Origin: an uncultured Flaviramulus sp.
GTDB taxonomy: Bacteria; Bacteroidota; Bacteroidia; Flavobacteriales; Flavobacteriaceae
Length of the DNA: 64,000 bases
Assembly (NCBI GenBank): GCA_947495125.1
Contig: CANLXL010000007.1
Span: 62,001-126,000, forward strand
Reading direction: 5' to 3'
A model generated the notes under the pieces. The model was not told the origin of the DNA and made no database searches. It was given only the letters and a program-made list of their open reading frames with translations. Shown here piece by piece: positions 27,077-36,367 of this stretch (positions are counted from its first letter, which is position 1; each line of letters starts with the position of its first letter). Both the position numbers and the translations under genes were made by a program.

Positions 27077-28447
27077 TTATTCTTTAAGTGTATTTATGAT
27101 ATCTGTACTTACCCAGTAAATATCCTGATTACTTGTATAAAAAAGATACTTCCCATCTTTGGTTACAAAAGGGCAGTATTCATAGGTTGAGGTATTTATG
27201 TTTTTACCCATATTCACTGCTTCAGACCATTTGCCATGGACGTTTTTAAAGCTAATATACAAATCGCCACGACCAAACCCTTCATCACGGGTGGAGCAAA
27301 AGATGATATAAGACTCATCAGGGGCGACGAAAACATCAGCTTCATAATTGGTTGTATTAACCGTATTACTTAAAGCGACCGGTTTCTGAAATTCCCCATT
27401 GAGGTGTTTAGAATAATAAATGTCATGGTCGGTTTTTTCAGGATTATGACCATTTGATGCAAAATACATTGTTCCATCCTGTGTCAATGAGATATAGTAT
27501 TCGTTTCCTTTTGAATTGATAGTTGTTCCAGCATTGATAGGTGCCGACCAGTTCTCATTTTCTTTTTCAATGTACCAAATGTCGATGTCTTTGAGTTCAC
27601 CTACACCGTCCAGAGCCATTTTGGAAATAAAATATAACCTGTTTTCATCGTTCGAAAGGAAGGGGTCGTTATAGCCAAAGCGTTTATGAGAGAGCAGTAT
27701 CTCGGGTTTACTCCATTGATTGTTTTTTAGCTCGGAATAACGAATTTCATTTTTACCATTAACATCTACACCAAAATAAAATGTGTTGCCATCACCACTA
27801 AATACTGAGCCAAATTCTGATGCTTCAGTTGAAATAAAATGAGGAGCAAACATTTTAGGAGTTAACCCCGGTGGTTTTTGCCCCATGTATTTGCCTCGCA
27901 TCATAATTCTTCGAACCATACTGGTATCGGCTCCTAAGGACGATAGTAAATTGAAGATTTCCGGGGCATTTATGCGTTTTGCGATTTCCAAAGGTGCACT
28001 TCCTCGTTCATTTTTATTATTAATATCGACTCCTAGGCTTACGAGTTTTTTAACGAATGGTTCATTATTGCTTAATATGGCACGTTCTAAAAAATCAGTA
28101 CCGTAGTTTTTAATCCAGGAGTTATCAGCCTGCAACCGTCGAAGCTCATCAAAAACATATGCATCACCAAAATGTACAGCAACATGCATGGCGGTTCTTT
28201 TTTTATTATCTACCGAGTTAAAATCTATTCCTTTATCAATTAGAAAGTCGAATACCTCTTTTTTTCGACAACCAATAGCCCAATGAAGTAATGATCTTCC
28301 TCTATCATCTCGTTGGTTAATATCCCTATGTTGAAGCAAACTATCTAAACGGTTAAGATCACCGAGACATGCTGTTCTAAATATACTTTGTGCTGAAGTG
28401 TTTAAACTTGTTAATAAGAATAATGCTATTAGGGGAAATGTCTTCAT
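27077..28447 (-). CDS. secreted ankyrin-repeat / PD40 beta-propeller fusion
   Basis: 456 residues with a signal peptide (to about residue 19). Residues about 22-180 are ankyrin repeats (DDRGRSLLHWAIGCRKKEVFDFLIDKG, DNKKRTAMHVAVHFGD, NERGSAPLEIAKRINAPEIFNLL). Residues about 205-450 are PD40/TolB-type propeller blades (FGSVFSGDGNTFYFGVD, NDPFLSNDENRLYFIS, ADVFVAPDESYIIFCSTRDEGFGRGDLY). Both parts are protein-protein modules, exported to the periplasm; no catalytic motif is seen. The combination is uncommon. Single gene. Confidence 0.8.
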   Translation of the reverse strand: MKTFPLIALFLLTSLNTSAQSIFRTACLGDLNRLDSLLQHRDINQRDDRGRSLLHWAIGCRKKEVFDFLIDKGIDFNSVDNKKRTAMHVAVHFGDAYVFDELRRLQADNSWIKNYGTDFLERAILSNNEPFVKKLVSLGVDINNKNERGSAPLEIAKRINAPEIFNLLSSLGADTSMVRRIMMRGKYMGQKPPGLTPKMFAPHFISTEASEFGSVFSGDGNTFYFGVDVNGKNEIRYSELKNNQWSKPEILLSHKRFGYNDPFLSNDENRLYFISKMALDGVGELKDIDIWYIEKENENWSAPINAGTTINSKGNEYYISLTQDGTMYFASNGHNPEKTDHDIYYSKHLNGEFQKPVALSNTVNTTNYEADVFVAPDESYIIFCSTRDEGFGRGDLYISFKNVHGKWSEAVNMGKNINTSTYEYCPFVTKDGKYLFYTSNQDIYWVSTDIINTLKE

Positions 28448-28610
28448 TTAATTAATAATACCGTGAAGGCGTAATTGATGATTTATGATCTTAAAATCTA
28501 CAAAACTTTTCAAAATCGAACAACCAAGATATGAAAAATGCAAACATGACTTAATACATAGGACGGTTCGTGTATGAAACTTTACCCATTATTTAATCCC
28601 GTCTGTTTTT

Positions 28611-30017
28611 CTATTGAATCGAAGATGTCAAGTTCCATTCAATGGGGTTCCCGGAAGAGCTACATTGCAGATTCGGTGTATGGAAAGGATCATTAAAAAA
28701 ATCTTCGGTAATTTGGAAAAAACAAGGATTAAATAAATTATGACTTTCGTCCGGAAAAATAAGTTCATACCCGTTTTTCAAATGCTTTAAAGCTCCTGTG
28801 GCGTTACTAATAGGTGTTACATGATCTAAACCACCACTAGCCATGAGTGTTGGAATTTCAGAAACTACAGGTTGATTTTCGAGCTCGGAAGCCCTGTAAG
28901 CATGCCAATCATTCATGAGTTCCATGCCCGAATTAGTAGACAATGGTAAATTAAATAGGGCTTCAGATCGTTTTAAAGATTCGGCCAGGGCTATTTCATC
29001 ATAAAAAGGAAATTCTTCATAGGTCATGACGGAAAAATTCATGGGCCAATTAACCAGAGAATACATATATTCAATACCCTTTAGGGCCTCTATAAGGGGT
29101 TGTTTTTCTTCATTTTCCATGGCGTCAATAAGTAAAGGAATATTACTAATGGAATAACGATCGTAGAGTGAAACGAATAATATCGCTAAGGCATCTTGAG
29201 AATTAAGTATGAAGGGGGCTTCTTTATATTCAAAATGTAGAGGCTCGTTTTGTAACTTTTTCAACGTTTTTAACAATCGTGCTTTCAAATTTGGGTATCG
29301 ATCATTACAGTTTTTATTTTCTCTACAACGGCTTAGAATGTTAAAAAGAGAACTCTCGAAGTTTCCTGAAGCATTGTTTATATAATTGGTTTCCGGAGCA
29401 AGGATTCCCGCAAGGACAACGCTTTGTATGCCTTCAGGAAAATCGCGCATTATGGTCAATCCTAACCGAGAGCCATAGGAAACTCCAAAGAGATTCCATT
29501 GTTTATAGCCTAGAGTTTTTCGCAAATCCTCAAAATCGGCAGCGTTTTCTGCACTGGTATACCCGGCAAGATCAACCCCGTCGTGTTTCATGGTTTCCTT
29601 GCATTCGGATAGTATTGCCTTTACTGCATTGATTTCTCCTGCAAAGTCCAGATCTTGTCTGGCGATAGTGAACATGACTTTTCCCATATTAACACAGTTG
29701 GCCTCAGAAGTGCCTGTTCCGCGTTGATCCATCAGTATAATATCTCTATCGTTTCTAAGGAGGTTATTTTTCCAGAAAGGTGCCATGGTCAAAGTTGCTC
29801 CACCCGGGCCGCCCTGCAAAAAGACAATTGGGGCCTTTTTAGAATCGCTGTTTTTCGCTTTTAAGACCTTATAAGCTAGTCTGAGCGTTCTGGAATTGGT
29901 GTTTTTTCGGTTTTCGGGAACTTCGAGAATGCCGTCTATGACTTCATCCTGACGCGCCGAATTGCAGCTATAAAAAAGTGCCATAAAAAATAGAAATGTC
30001 CATGGAAGTGCGCGCAT
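28611..30017 (-). CDS. alpha/beta hydrolase lipoprotein (S33 / TAP-like peptidase)
   Basis: 468 residues with a lipobox (ALFYSCNS). An oxyanion-hole loop (FLQGGPGGATLTM), IILMDQRGTGTSEANC and the nucleophile elbow GVSYGSRLGL with S180 match the S33 family; the final SGGLDHVTPISNA and PDESHNLFNP supply the Asp and His of the triad. The TAP-like C-terminal region after NDWHAY is typical of tripeptidyl/proline aminopeptidases. It acts in the periplasm, probably on peptides. Isolated gene. Confidence 0.88.
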   Translation of the reverse strand: MRALPWTFLFFMALFYSCNSARQDEVIDGILEVPENRKNTNSRTLRLAYKVLKAKNSDSKKAPIVFLQGGPGGATLTMAPFWKNNLLRNDRDIILMDQRGTGTSEANCVNMGKVMFTIARQDLDFAGEINAVKAILSECKETMKHDGVDLAGYTSAENAADFEDLRKTLGYKQWNLFGVSYGSRLGLTIMRDFPEGIQSVVLAGILAPETNYINNASGNFESSLFNILSRCRENKNCNDRYPNLKARLLKTLKKLQNEPLHFEYKEAPFILNSQDALAILFVSLYDRYSISNIPLLIDAMENEEKQPLIEALKGIEYMYSLVNWPMNFSVMTYEEFPFYDEIALAESLKRSEALFNLPLSTNSGMELMNDWHAYRASELENQPVVSEIPTLMASGGLDHVTPISNATGALKHLKNGYELIFPDESHNLFNPCFFQITEDFFNDPFHTPNLQCSSSGNPIEWNLTSSIQ

Positions 30018-30094
30018 ACAAATGGAATAGTTTTAAATGGTTTGTTTTCGTTTCTTTTTCCTTCGGATAGCAGTTAAATACAGCTATTAGTTGT

Positions 30095-30526
30095 TTATTC
30101 CAATTTCTCATATTTTTGATAACATCCTTCAATGCAGGCTGACCAGGAGAGTATCAGATGAGCACCTTCAATGGTCACTACATATTCAGTGCCTTCCTCT
30201 ATAAGATCACAGGATTCGTTAGCACTGAGCGTGTTATCTGAGGTGTACATCGAGCTGCCAACATTCCCTTTTGTGATTTTTCCTGCTGAAGGAGATAATC
30301 CACATAAAGGCCCGCTAAGGCTAAACGTTCCGTCATCAAAGAATTCAATAGTCTTTTCGCTGTCAATGCTCTCAAAAACACCACTGCCATCACCGGGATC
30401 ATTTAAGGTTTCAATGAGTTTCCATTTTCCAAACAGATTTGGGTTGATCACATTTTGCTGGTCATCACTATTGTTGCAGGAGCATAGTATTCCAGTAAGA
30501 GTTAGTATTAAGATTAGGTTTTTCAT
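30095..30526 (-). CDS. lipocalin-like lipoprotein
   Basis: 143 residues with a lipobox (LTGILCSCNN). The text LFGKWKLIETLNDPGDGSGVFE, EKTIEFFDDGTFS and C-terminal YVVTIEGAHLILSWSACIEGCYQKYEKL follows the pattern of small lipocalin-like or META-like proteins frequent in Bacteroidota. Four cysteines of the mature part may pair. No ligand can be assigned. Confidence 0.6.
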   Translation of the reverse strand: MKNLILILTLTGILCSCNNSDDQQNVINPNLFGKWKLIETLNDPGDGSGVFESIDSEKTIEFFDDGTFSLSGPLCGLSPSAGKITKGNVGSSMYTSDNTLSANESCDLIEEGTEYVVTIEGAHLILSWSACIEGCYQKYEKLE

Positions 30527-30854
30527 GGTGGTTTTATTATTTAAGATGAGACTCAGGTTAAAAGGTTGCGTTGCGTAACTTAATGTTACTATAGGAAAGG
30601 TAATATTCTTAGGTTACTATGATTTCTATGCATTATTATTATCAAATACTTTATAATTATTACTGGCAGTTTTAAACGATAAATATCGTGTAACATAATA
30701 AGCGGTGAAGCTTCATTTACCTGATTAAATTTGATGCTAAAAGTACTACAAATCTCTAATTTTTATTTTAATTTCCGCTAACTGTTGAATAATATTTTCG
30801 ATAAATACCAATACATGAATAAACCACCATTTTTATTACAGTACCGCACTCCGT
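30527..30854. other. non-coding stretch without a recognised feature
   Basis: AT-rich, no open frame of useful length and no consensus promoter or terminator seen. Confidence 0.4.
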
Positions 30855-31517
30855 TTATCGCGTATCAAATTTATATCTTTCATAATCCTGTCTAACATCA
30901 GCAAGGTTTAGGTTCTCTTTTATATTGAAAACGCCAAGCGTATCGGCCCTATCAATTACTTTTAGATAACTTAAAACTACGTGATAATGCTCTCTATTCC
31001 AAAAGTCATGAATAATGATAATTTTATTATAGTCACCCAAAGCAGACAGATGAATAATAGTGCTCAAAACACAAGCTACTCTAAAACGTCCATCAACAAG
31101 AAAAGTATCTACGCTTTCCGGGTTAACAACGTTGAAAACGCTTGAGGAAAATTGCGGGAACAGATGTTTTGAAGAATCGTCAACAGGAAGACCCCACTCC
31201 TTTGTAGGGCCAATATTGACATAAAAGAAGTCAAGCCTTTTACCCTCATAATAACGAACAATTAAATGTTTTCTCATATACCCGATCCACTCTTTACTTG
31301 AATCTACCGAGTAAATTTTAGCGTTACTCTTTTGCAATGCTCTAATTGTGCTTCCCCCAGAACCGAACTCAAGGTATCCTTTTGACTTTTTTATGGTGCT
31401 ATCAAATATTTCTTTTTCCTTTTTCGACATTACCCAGGGGTAGAAAATCGGCCATGGGGAATGGAGATCGATCCGTCTAATATTTTTCTTAATGAAATCA
31501 CGATATTTCTTCCTCAT
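30855..31517 (-). CDS. class I SAM-methyltransferase-like protein
   Basis: 220 residues. A Rossmann-type motif I is visible (GYLEFGSGGSTIRALQ), followed by IYSVDSSKEWIGYM (acidic residue at the end of strand 2) and VDTFLVDGRFRVACVLST, then IIIIHDFWNREHYH. This resembles SAM-dependent methyltransferases found among cell-surface glycan genes, but substrate and activity are unknown. The gene stands between two unusually long non-coding stretches for this genome, with no functional neighbours, which fits a transferred or relic gene. Confidence 0.6.
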   Translation of the reverse strand: MRKKYRDFIKKNIRRIDLHSPWPIFYPWVMSKKEKEIFDSTIKKSKGYLEFGSGGSTIRALQKSNAKIYSVDSSKEWIGYMRKHLIVRYYEGKRLDFFYVNIGPTKEWGLPVDDSSKHLFPQFSSSVFNVVNPESVDTFLVDGRFRVACVLSTIIHLSALGDYNKIIIIHDFWNREHYHVVLSYLKVIDRADTLGVFNIKENLNLADVRQDYERYKFDTR

Positions 31518-32092
31518 TTTTTTTTTGAATTATGCAATTTTGTGTATGGTCGGCTGTAGGAAAGAGTAAGAGTCATTTTCTGCCCAAGCGGGAAGATAAT
31601 AAATAAAGGTTAGGTTTCTAAGGGAGAATATACGAATAATTAATTATATAGGTTTTTAACCTGTCCCCTGTTAGTTAAATTTAGCCCCTATTCCGAGTTG
31701 TTGCGGTCAATACTATCCCAGATTGATTTTCAGATACTATATGGTATTGTCATTGATCTGAATTCTGAATTTTTATTACAGATTTTGTAGTACTTTAGAG
31801 CAGCACTTGTACGATTGACGCTTTTATAAGTCAAATTTGTGCATTATGTGATCGAAATTTAGCAATAATGACCTGTTTCGGTTGACCATATCGATTATTC
31901 ATTAAATTTATTATTTTTCCTGTTAATTCGGACATCATCAATTCGACTTATTACATCATCATAAATAATTGTCAATAGCTATTTTAAAAGTCCTTAATGA
32001 ATTGTAAATTTGGAAGAAATTGAATCAGAAGATTTCCCCTGGAGTTTATCATAAGAAAAGGCGAAAGGTGGAAATGATAAAACAAATACGCA
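31518..32092. other. long non-coding stretch before yaaA
   Basis: 575 bases without a supportable gene. The last 90 bases contain the yaaA promoter. The rest shows no transposase remnant or strong hairpin that I can recognise. Confidence 0.4.
32005..32012 (+). promoter_or_regulatory. -7 element of yaaA
   Basis: TAAATTTG, full consensus, about 80 bases before the yaaA ATG; the -33 region is weak. Confidence 0.5.
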
Positions 32093-32851
32093 ATGAAACT
32101 CGTCTTATCACCAGCAAAGTCTTTAAATTTTGAAAGCGACATACCAACTCATCGAACAACGGAAGCCTGTTTTTTAAAACAGTCGGAACGCCTTAACCGC
32201 CTCTTAAAAAAGAAATCGGCAAGGAGTTTATCCAAGCTGATGAATATTTCTAATAATTTAGGGCAACTTAACTATCAACGGAACCAGGATTGGCAACTTC
32301 CGTTTACTACCGAAAATGCCCGACAGGCCGTTTATGCCTTTAGCGGTGATGTTTACAGAGGATTGGATGCTTATAATATTCCTGATGATAAGGTAGACAA
32401 ACTACAAAATACCGTGCGTATTATTTCCGGGTTGTACGGCATCTTAAAACCAACGGACCTTATTCAACCTTACCGTTTGGAAATGGGAACCAAGTTTCCG
32501 GTAGGTAAAAATAAGAATCTTTACGAGTTTTGGCGAAAAACCATCACCACATCTTTAAACGACGAATTGGAAGATGATGAACTATTTTTAAACTTAGCCA
32601 GTAACGAATATTTTAAAGCCATAGATACCAAGGCTTTAAAAGTACCCGTAGTCACTGCTAATTTTAAAGATTTTAAAAACGGGGAATATAAAACTATCAT
32701 GACCTTCGCCAAACTGGCCAGAGGGTATATGACACGATATATCATTGATACGGATGCCAACACCATGGACGATATCAAAGGATTCAATTATGAAGGGTAT
32801 AATTTTAGTGAACCTATGAGTACCGAAAACGATCTTGTTTTTATAAGATAA
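32093..32851 (+). CDS. yaaA: peroxide stress protein YaaA (DUF328/UPF0246)
   Basis: 252 residues. The N-terminal MKLVLSPAKSLNFES and AVYAFSGDVYRGLDA, SGLYGILKPTDLIQPYRLEMGTK and FLNLASNEYFKA, MTFAKLARGYMTRYII are all hallmark segments of the family. In E. coli YaaA lowers free iron and protects DNA during peroxide stress. The -7 element is well upstream. Possibly transcribed with the TPR gene behind it, although a hairpin repeat lies between. Confidence 0.94.
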   Translation: MKLVLSPAKSLNFESDIPTHRTTEACFLKQSERLNRLLKKKSARSLSKLMNISNNLGQLNYQRNQDWQLPFTTENARQAVYAFSGDVYRGLDAYNIPDDKVDKLQNTVRIISGLYGILKPTDLIQPYRLEMGTKFPVGKNKNLYEFWRKTITTSLNDELEDDELFLNLASNEYFKAIDTKALKVPVVTANFKDFKNGEYKTIMTFAKLARGYMTRYIIDTDANTMDDIKGFNYEGYNFSEPMSTENDLVFIR

Positions 32852-32866
32852 TGTCTTTCTTTGTCT

Positions 32867-32884
32867 TTCCTGCGAAAGCAGGAA
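32867..32884. repeat. short hairpin repeat (TTCCTGC-GAAA-GCAGGAA)
   Basis: A 7-bp stem with a GAAA tetraloop followed by TCC. This sequence is known to me as a dispersed intergenic repeat in many bacteria. It could act as a weak terminator for yaaA but has no T-run. Confidence 0.55.
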
Positions 32885-32909
32885 TCCACTTTTAAAATGT
32901 ACTTTTAAT

Positions 32910-33632
32910 ATGGTTTTTTATCTTGTCATTGCCCTCCAAGTCTTTTGTTTATATCATTATTATAAGAACCGGGGATCTTATTATTGGATTTTTGTCATCT
33001 TGTTCTTATCGGCATTGGGGTGCATTATTTATTTGATCATGGAAGTTTATAATAAACGCGATGCCGAGAAAATCACCAGTGAGATTACTCATATTATCAA
33101 CCCTACAAAGAAGATTAAGGATTTGGAAAAGCAGCTTCAGTTTTCAGAATCATATCAAAATAGAGTGAATTTGGCGGATGCTTATTTGGAAAATAAAGAT
33201 TACCAGAATGCTATTCCACATTATCTGGATGCTTTAGAGGATAGTTTTCAAAACGATTTGTATGTCATCAAGCAATTGATAGAAGCCTATTTTAATATTG
33301 AAGATTGTGAACAGGTTATTGTATATGCCGAAAAAATAAAGGATCAATCCGAGTTTAAAAAATCAAGGTCTCAGTTTTTATATGGATTGGCTTTAGAAAG
33401 ACTTGGCAGATTTGAAGAGGCCGAAACGAACTTAAGAGCCATTGATATTCGCTATTCGTTTTATGAAGAACGATTGATTTTTGCAAAGTTTTTAATGAGC
33501 AGAAAAAAGCCGAATGAAGCAAGGGAGATACTGGAAGAGATTCAAACAGAATCACAGCATATGACTAAACCGAATAAAAGACTATACCGAGTTACCATAC
33601 AAGAGGTTGAAACTTTGTTGAGCACCTTTTAA
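32910..33632 (+). CDS. membrane-anchored TPR protein
   Basis: 240 residues. Two N-terminal membrane helices (about 2-18 and 24-44) with the PLDc_N-like pattern (YYWIFVILFLSALGCIIYLIMEV), then a soluble part with TPR-like helices: ESYQNRVNLADAYLENKDYQNAIPHYLDAL and QFLYGLALERLGRFEEAETNLRAI, EARE. It probably tethers a protein-interaction scaffold to the inner membrane. Followed after about 50 bases by the uracil-DNA-glycosylase-family gene, same direction. Confidence 0.75.
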   Translation: MVFYLVIALQVFCLYHYYKNRGSYYWIFVILFLSALGCIIYLIMEVYNKRDAEKITSEITHIINPTKKIKDLEKQLQFSESYQNRVNLADAYLENKDYQNAIPHYLDALEDSFQNDLYVIKQLIEAYFNIEDCEQVIVYAEKIKDQSEFKKSRSQFLYGLALERLGRFEEAETNLRAIDIRYSFYEERLIFAKFLMSRKKPNEAREILEEIQTESQHMTKPNKRLYRVTIQEVETLLSTF

Positions 33633-33683
33633 TGTTGCATGAGACACAATGGAAAGGTCTCGTTCTTTATAGATAATATCTTT

Positions 33684-34364
33684 ATGTTTTTACACAAACA
33701 TCCATACGAACCTTTTATACAAAAAGACACCACAAAATTAATTGTGGGCACCTTACCACCGCCACGGTTTTCAACGGGAGAGCTTTTAGAAAGGGATGTG
33801 AATTTTTGCTACGGAAGTTATTACAATTCCCTATGGCTATTTATTGATAAAATCCATAGTTTGAATTTGCGTTATGACAATTCCAAAGAGGCTATAGAAC
33901 AACGGAAGCAGTTTTTAATAAACCGAAAAATTGGTGTTTGTGATATCGTTGAAAGCGCAGAACGGGAAAAGATCGATGCTTCCGATTTGGGAATGACGCA
34001 TATTAAACTAAGAGATATTATTGGTTATCTAAAGCAATACCCAAACATAGATACCCTGTTGTTCACCGGGGGCAATAGTAAAAACGGACCGGAATATTTT
34101 TTCAGAAAACATATCAAAATTTATCATTTAAAGTTGGAATTGATTTCTAATGACATACCAAGAGTGCATCGCATTGTCATTCCAAGCGTAGCTTCGGAAT
34201 CTGTTCAAACAGAACGTATTATAAAAACCGTGTCCTTAACCTCGGGGTCAGGAGCCGCTAATATTTCTATAAGCAGAATGCCTTTATATAAACAGTTAAA
34301 AGCGAAAAACCCTAAATTCAATACTTTCGATTTTAGGGTGATGCAGTACCGCGAATTTTTTTAA
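33684..34364 (+). CDS. uracil-DNA glycosylase family protein
   Basis: 226 residues from the ATG at 33684 (MFLHKHPYEPFIQKDTTK); a longer frame begins at 33639 but relatives start here. LIVGTLPPPRFSTGELLERDVNFCYGSYYNSLW resembles the motif A region of the UDG superfamily (GxxPxP..G.A), IGVCDIVESAERE and DTLLFTGGNSKNGPEYFFRKH follow. The catalytic Asp/Asn assignment is not clear, so activity on uracil is not assured; a role in base excision is inferred from the fold. Confidence 0.7.
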   Translation: MFLHKHPYEPFIQKDTTKLIVGTLPPPRFSTGELLERDVNFCYGSYYNSLWLFIDKIHSLNLRYDNSKEAIEQRKQFLINRKIGVCDIVESAEREKIDASDLGMTHIKLRDIIGYLKQYPNIDTLLFTGGNSKNGPEYFFRKHIKIYHLKLELISNDIPRVHRIVIPSVASESVQTERIIKTVSLTSGSGAANISISRMPLYKQLKAKNPKFNTFDFRVMQYREFF

Positions 34365-34378
34365 TCCCGGGCTTCGAT

Positions 34379-34585
34379 TTATCCGTTTTTTGCCCAAGCC
34401 GCATCGGCTTTCTGAATTCTGTTCGGCAGTATTTTGAATAGAAATTTAGCGATAGGGTTTGAAAATATATACGTTTTACCGTCAATCGTTGCACTATGTT
34501 TTCCACCTTTAATATCTAATTTATTGGTGCTAACGGCAAAGGCGCAATGGCCATTGTATTCTGCTATTGAGTTTGTGTTTTCCAT
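34379..34585 (-). CDS. small YHS-like protein
   Basis: 68 residues: YNGHCAFAVSTNKLDIKGGK, then DGKTYIFSNPIAKFLFKILP. The GKTYxFSNPxAxxxF pattern is like the YHS domain, a small putative metal-binding module, lacking its first part. It is 12 bases behind the YCII gene and is likely the third gene of the sigma-factor unit. Function unknown. Confidence 0.5.
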   Translation of the reverse strand: MENTNSIAEYNGHCAFAVSTNKLDIKGGKHSATIDGKTYIFSNPIAKFLFKILPNRIQKADAAWAKNG

Positions 34586-34597
34586 GGTTATAGCCTT

Positions 34598-34954
34598 TTA
34601 ATTAATACCATCCATTTGTTTAATAGGTCTTATTTCGATAGTTGCTTCTTCTTGATCGAATACCGGATTGGCTCTCGCGATGTCTACAGCTTCTTCGAGG
34701 TTTTTAGCAACGATATGGAAGTATCCAACAATAACTTCTTTGGACTCGTTAAACGGACCGTCTTTTAAAGTACCTTGTTTCCCTTGAATGGTAACCCCGT
34801 TCATTTGTAAAGGCTGAGCACTTTTTAGTTTTCCGGATTGCATTAAGCCTCCGATATAGTTCCCGATTTTTTGAACATGGGCTTGTTGTTCTTCAGGAGA
34901 TAGATTTTCCAAATGATCGCCCTCGGTTTTAATAAATAACATGAATTCTTGCAT
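34598..34954 (-). CDS. YCII-related (DGPF) domain protein
   Basis: 118 residues with FMLFIKTEGDHLENLSPEE, the diagnostic TLKDGPFNESKEVIVGYFHIVAKNLEEAVDIA and ATIEIRPI. DGPF/YCII proteins are genomically tied to ECF sigma factors of the ECF42 class, and the sigma factor is the neighbour here. Possibly a ligand-binding or catalytic dimeric alpha-beta barrel, but its biochemical role is not known. 78 bases separate it from the sigma gene. Confidence 0.88.
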   Translation of the reverse strand: MQEFMLFIKTEGDHLENLSPEEQQAHVQKIGNYIGGLMQSGKLKSAQPLQMNGVTIQGKQGTLKDGPFNESKEVIVGYFHIVAKNLEEAVDIARANPVFDQEEATIEIRPIKQMDGIN

Positions 34955-35032
34955 AATGTGTTTTCTTAAATGATTATTATATTCTTAAGTCAAATGAGAT
35001 GATCTAAAAAGGACATGGTCACTGAAAAAAAA

Positions 35033-36304
35033 TCAATATTTTTTTAAAATACTGTTTATGAGTAATTTAGAATTACCTTTTAAAGGTAGGTTTAGTGCTT
35101 GGTTCAACAATTTACGTGCTACGTTTTTTTCGTTGTTTTTAAAATGAAGCTCGGCTTTTGTGGTATAATAAGGTAAGTAGCCGGATAATACCGTCGTGTC
35201 TTCAATGGTGTCTAAGACGTTTAGAGCCATTTTAGCACCATGTACTTCGGAGATGGCGATGACTCTATTGAGTTGAACGATAGATGAATTATCGATGGAA
35301 ATCAGATGGTCATATAAAGCAAGAATGCTTTTCCAATCTGTAGTTTCGAAGCTTGTTGCCGTACAATGATGCGCGGAAATAGTGGCAAGTATGTGGTAGT
35401 GCCCGATGTTGTTTTGTTGTGTTGAAAGCTCCAAATAGGTAAGTCCTCTATTAATGAGTACCCTATCCCAGTGTTGTCTTTCCTGATATTTTAGACTTAC
35501 AATATTATTATGGGCATCGGTTCGGGCTTTAAACCTGGACGCATTCAAAGTCATTAGCGCCAATAAAGCATAAACATTCGATTTGTTAACGATGTTGTCG
35601 TTTTGTGCCATGATTTCAGTCAACCGAATAGCTTCTTCACATAATTCAAATCGGATGAGGTCTTCGCCGCTGGAGGCATTATACCCTTCATTGAATAATA
35701 AATAAATGGTTTCAAGAACACTGGACATACGTTGTTCCAGGGCTTTACCCGAAGGGACTTCAAAAGACACTTTTGCCACTTTTATTGATTTTCGTGCTCT
35801 TACTAATCGTTTATGGATGTTTTCTTCGGAAGTTAAAAAGGCATTACTAATTTCCGGAATACTAAAACCGCAGAGTGTTTTAAGGGTTAATGCAACTTGT
35901 GAATCCTGGGAAATCGCAGGGTGGCAACAGGTAAATATCATCCGCAATTGGTCGTCCGCAATTTCTTTATCTGTAAAAATATGATGCAATGCGGGTTGCA
36001 TGGTCCATTCCGACTGTAAATGCTGTGCGGTTTCCGATACATAAAGCCGTTTATATTTTTCCCGATTGACGATATTTATCGCCTTGTTTTTGGCAACTTT
36101 GTAGATCCATCCCACAGGATTATCGGGAATGCCTTTATATTCCCATTGGTTTAGGGCGTCCAGCATAGCGTCCTGAACAACGTCTTCTGCAAGTTCCATA
36201 TGGGATGCACCAAAGGTTTTTGTTAGCACGGAAACCAATTTGCCATATTCGTACCGGAATAGGTGATTAATTTTGTTGGAAATAGAGCTTTCAGTGTTGG
36301 GCAT
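35033..36304 (-). CDS. ECF RNA polymerase sigma factor with C-terminal TPR-like extension (ECF42 type)
   Basis: 423 residues. Sigma region 2 (FRYEYGKLVSVLTKTFGASHMELAEDVVQDAMLDALNQW, then PVGWIYKVAKNKAINIVNREKYKRL) and region 4 (ALTLKTLCGFSIPEISNAFLTSEENIHKRLVRARKSIK) lie in the first 185 residues. The remaining 235 residues (LFNEGYNASSGEDLIRFELCEEAIRL, VYALLALMTLNASRFKAR, YLPYYTTKAELHFKNNEKNVARKLLNQAL) form a TPR-like domain. Such ECF42 proteins have no anti-sigma factor; the C-terminal extension regulates activity. The YCII gene behind it is the standard partner. Confidence 0.9.
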   Translation of the reverse strand: MPNTESSISNKINHLFRYEYGKLVSVLTKTFGASHMELAEDVVQDAMLDALNQWEYKGIPDNPVGWIYKVAKNKAINIVNREKYKRLYVSETAQHLQSEWTMQPALHHIFTDKEIADDQLRMIFTCCHPAISQDSQVALTLKTLCGFSIPEISNAFLTSEENIHKRLVRARKSIKVAKVSFEVPSGKALEQRMSSVLETIYLLFNEGYNASSGEDLIRFELCEEAIRLTEIMAQNDNIVNKSNVYALLALMTLNASRFKARTDAHNNIVSLKYQERQHWDRVLINRGLTYLELSTQQNNIGHYHILATISAHHCTATSFETTDWKSILALYDHLISIDNSSIVQLNRVIAISEVHGAKMALNVLDTIEDTTVLSGYLPYYTTKAELHFKNNEKNVARKLLNQALNLPLKGNSKLLINSILKKY

Positions 36305-36367
36305 TTTTGGTTCTTGCTATAATGGTGTTGTATATTGGAAAATCTTGTGTTTAGTTGTCATAGTTTT

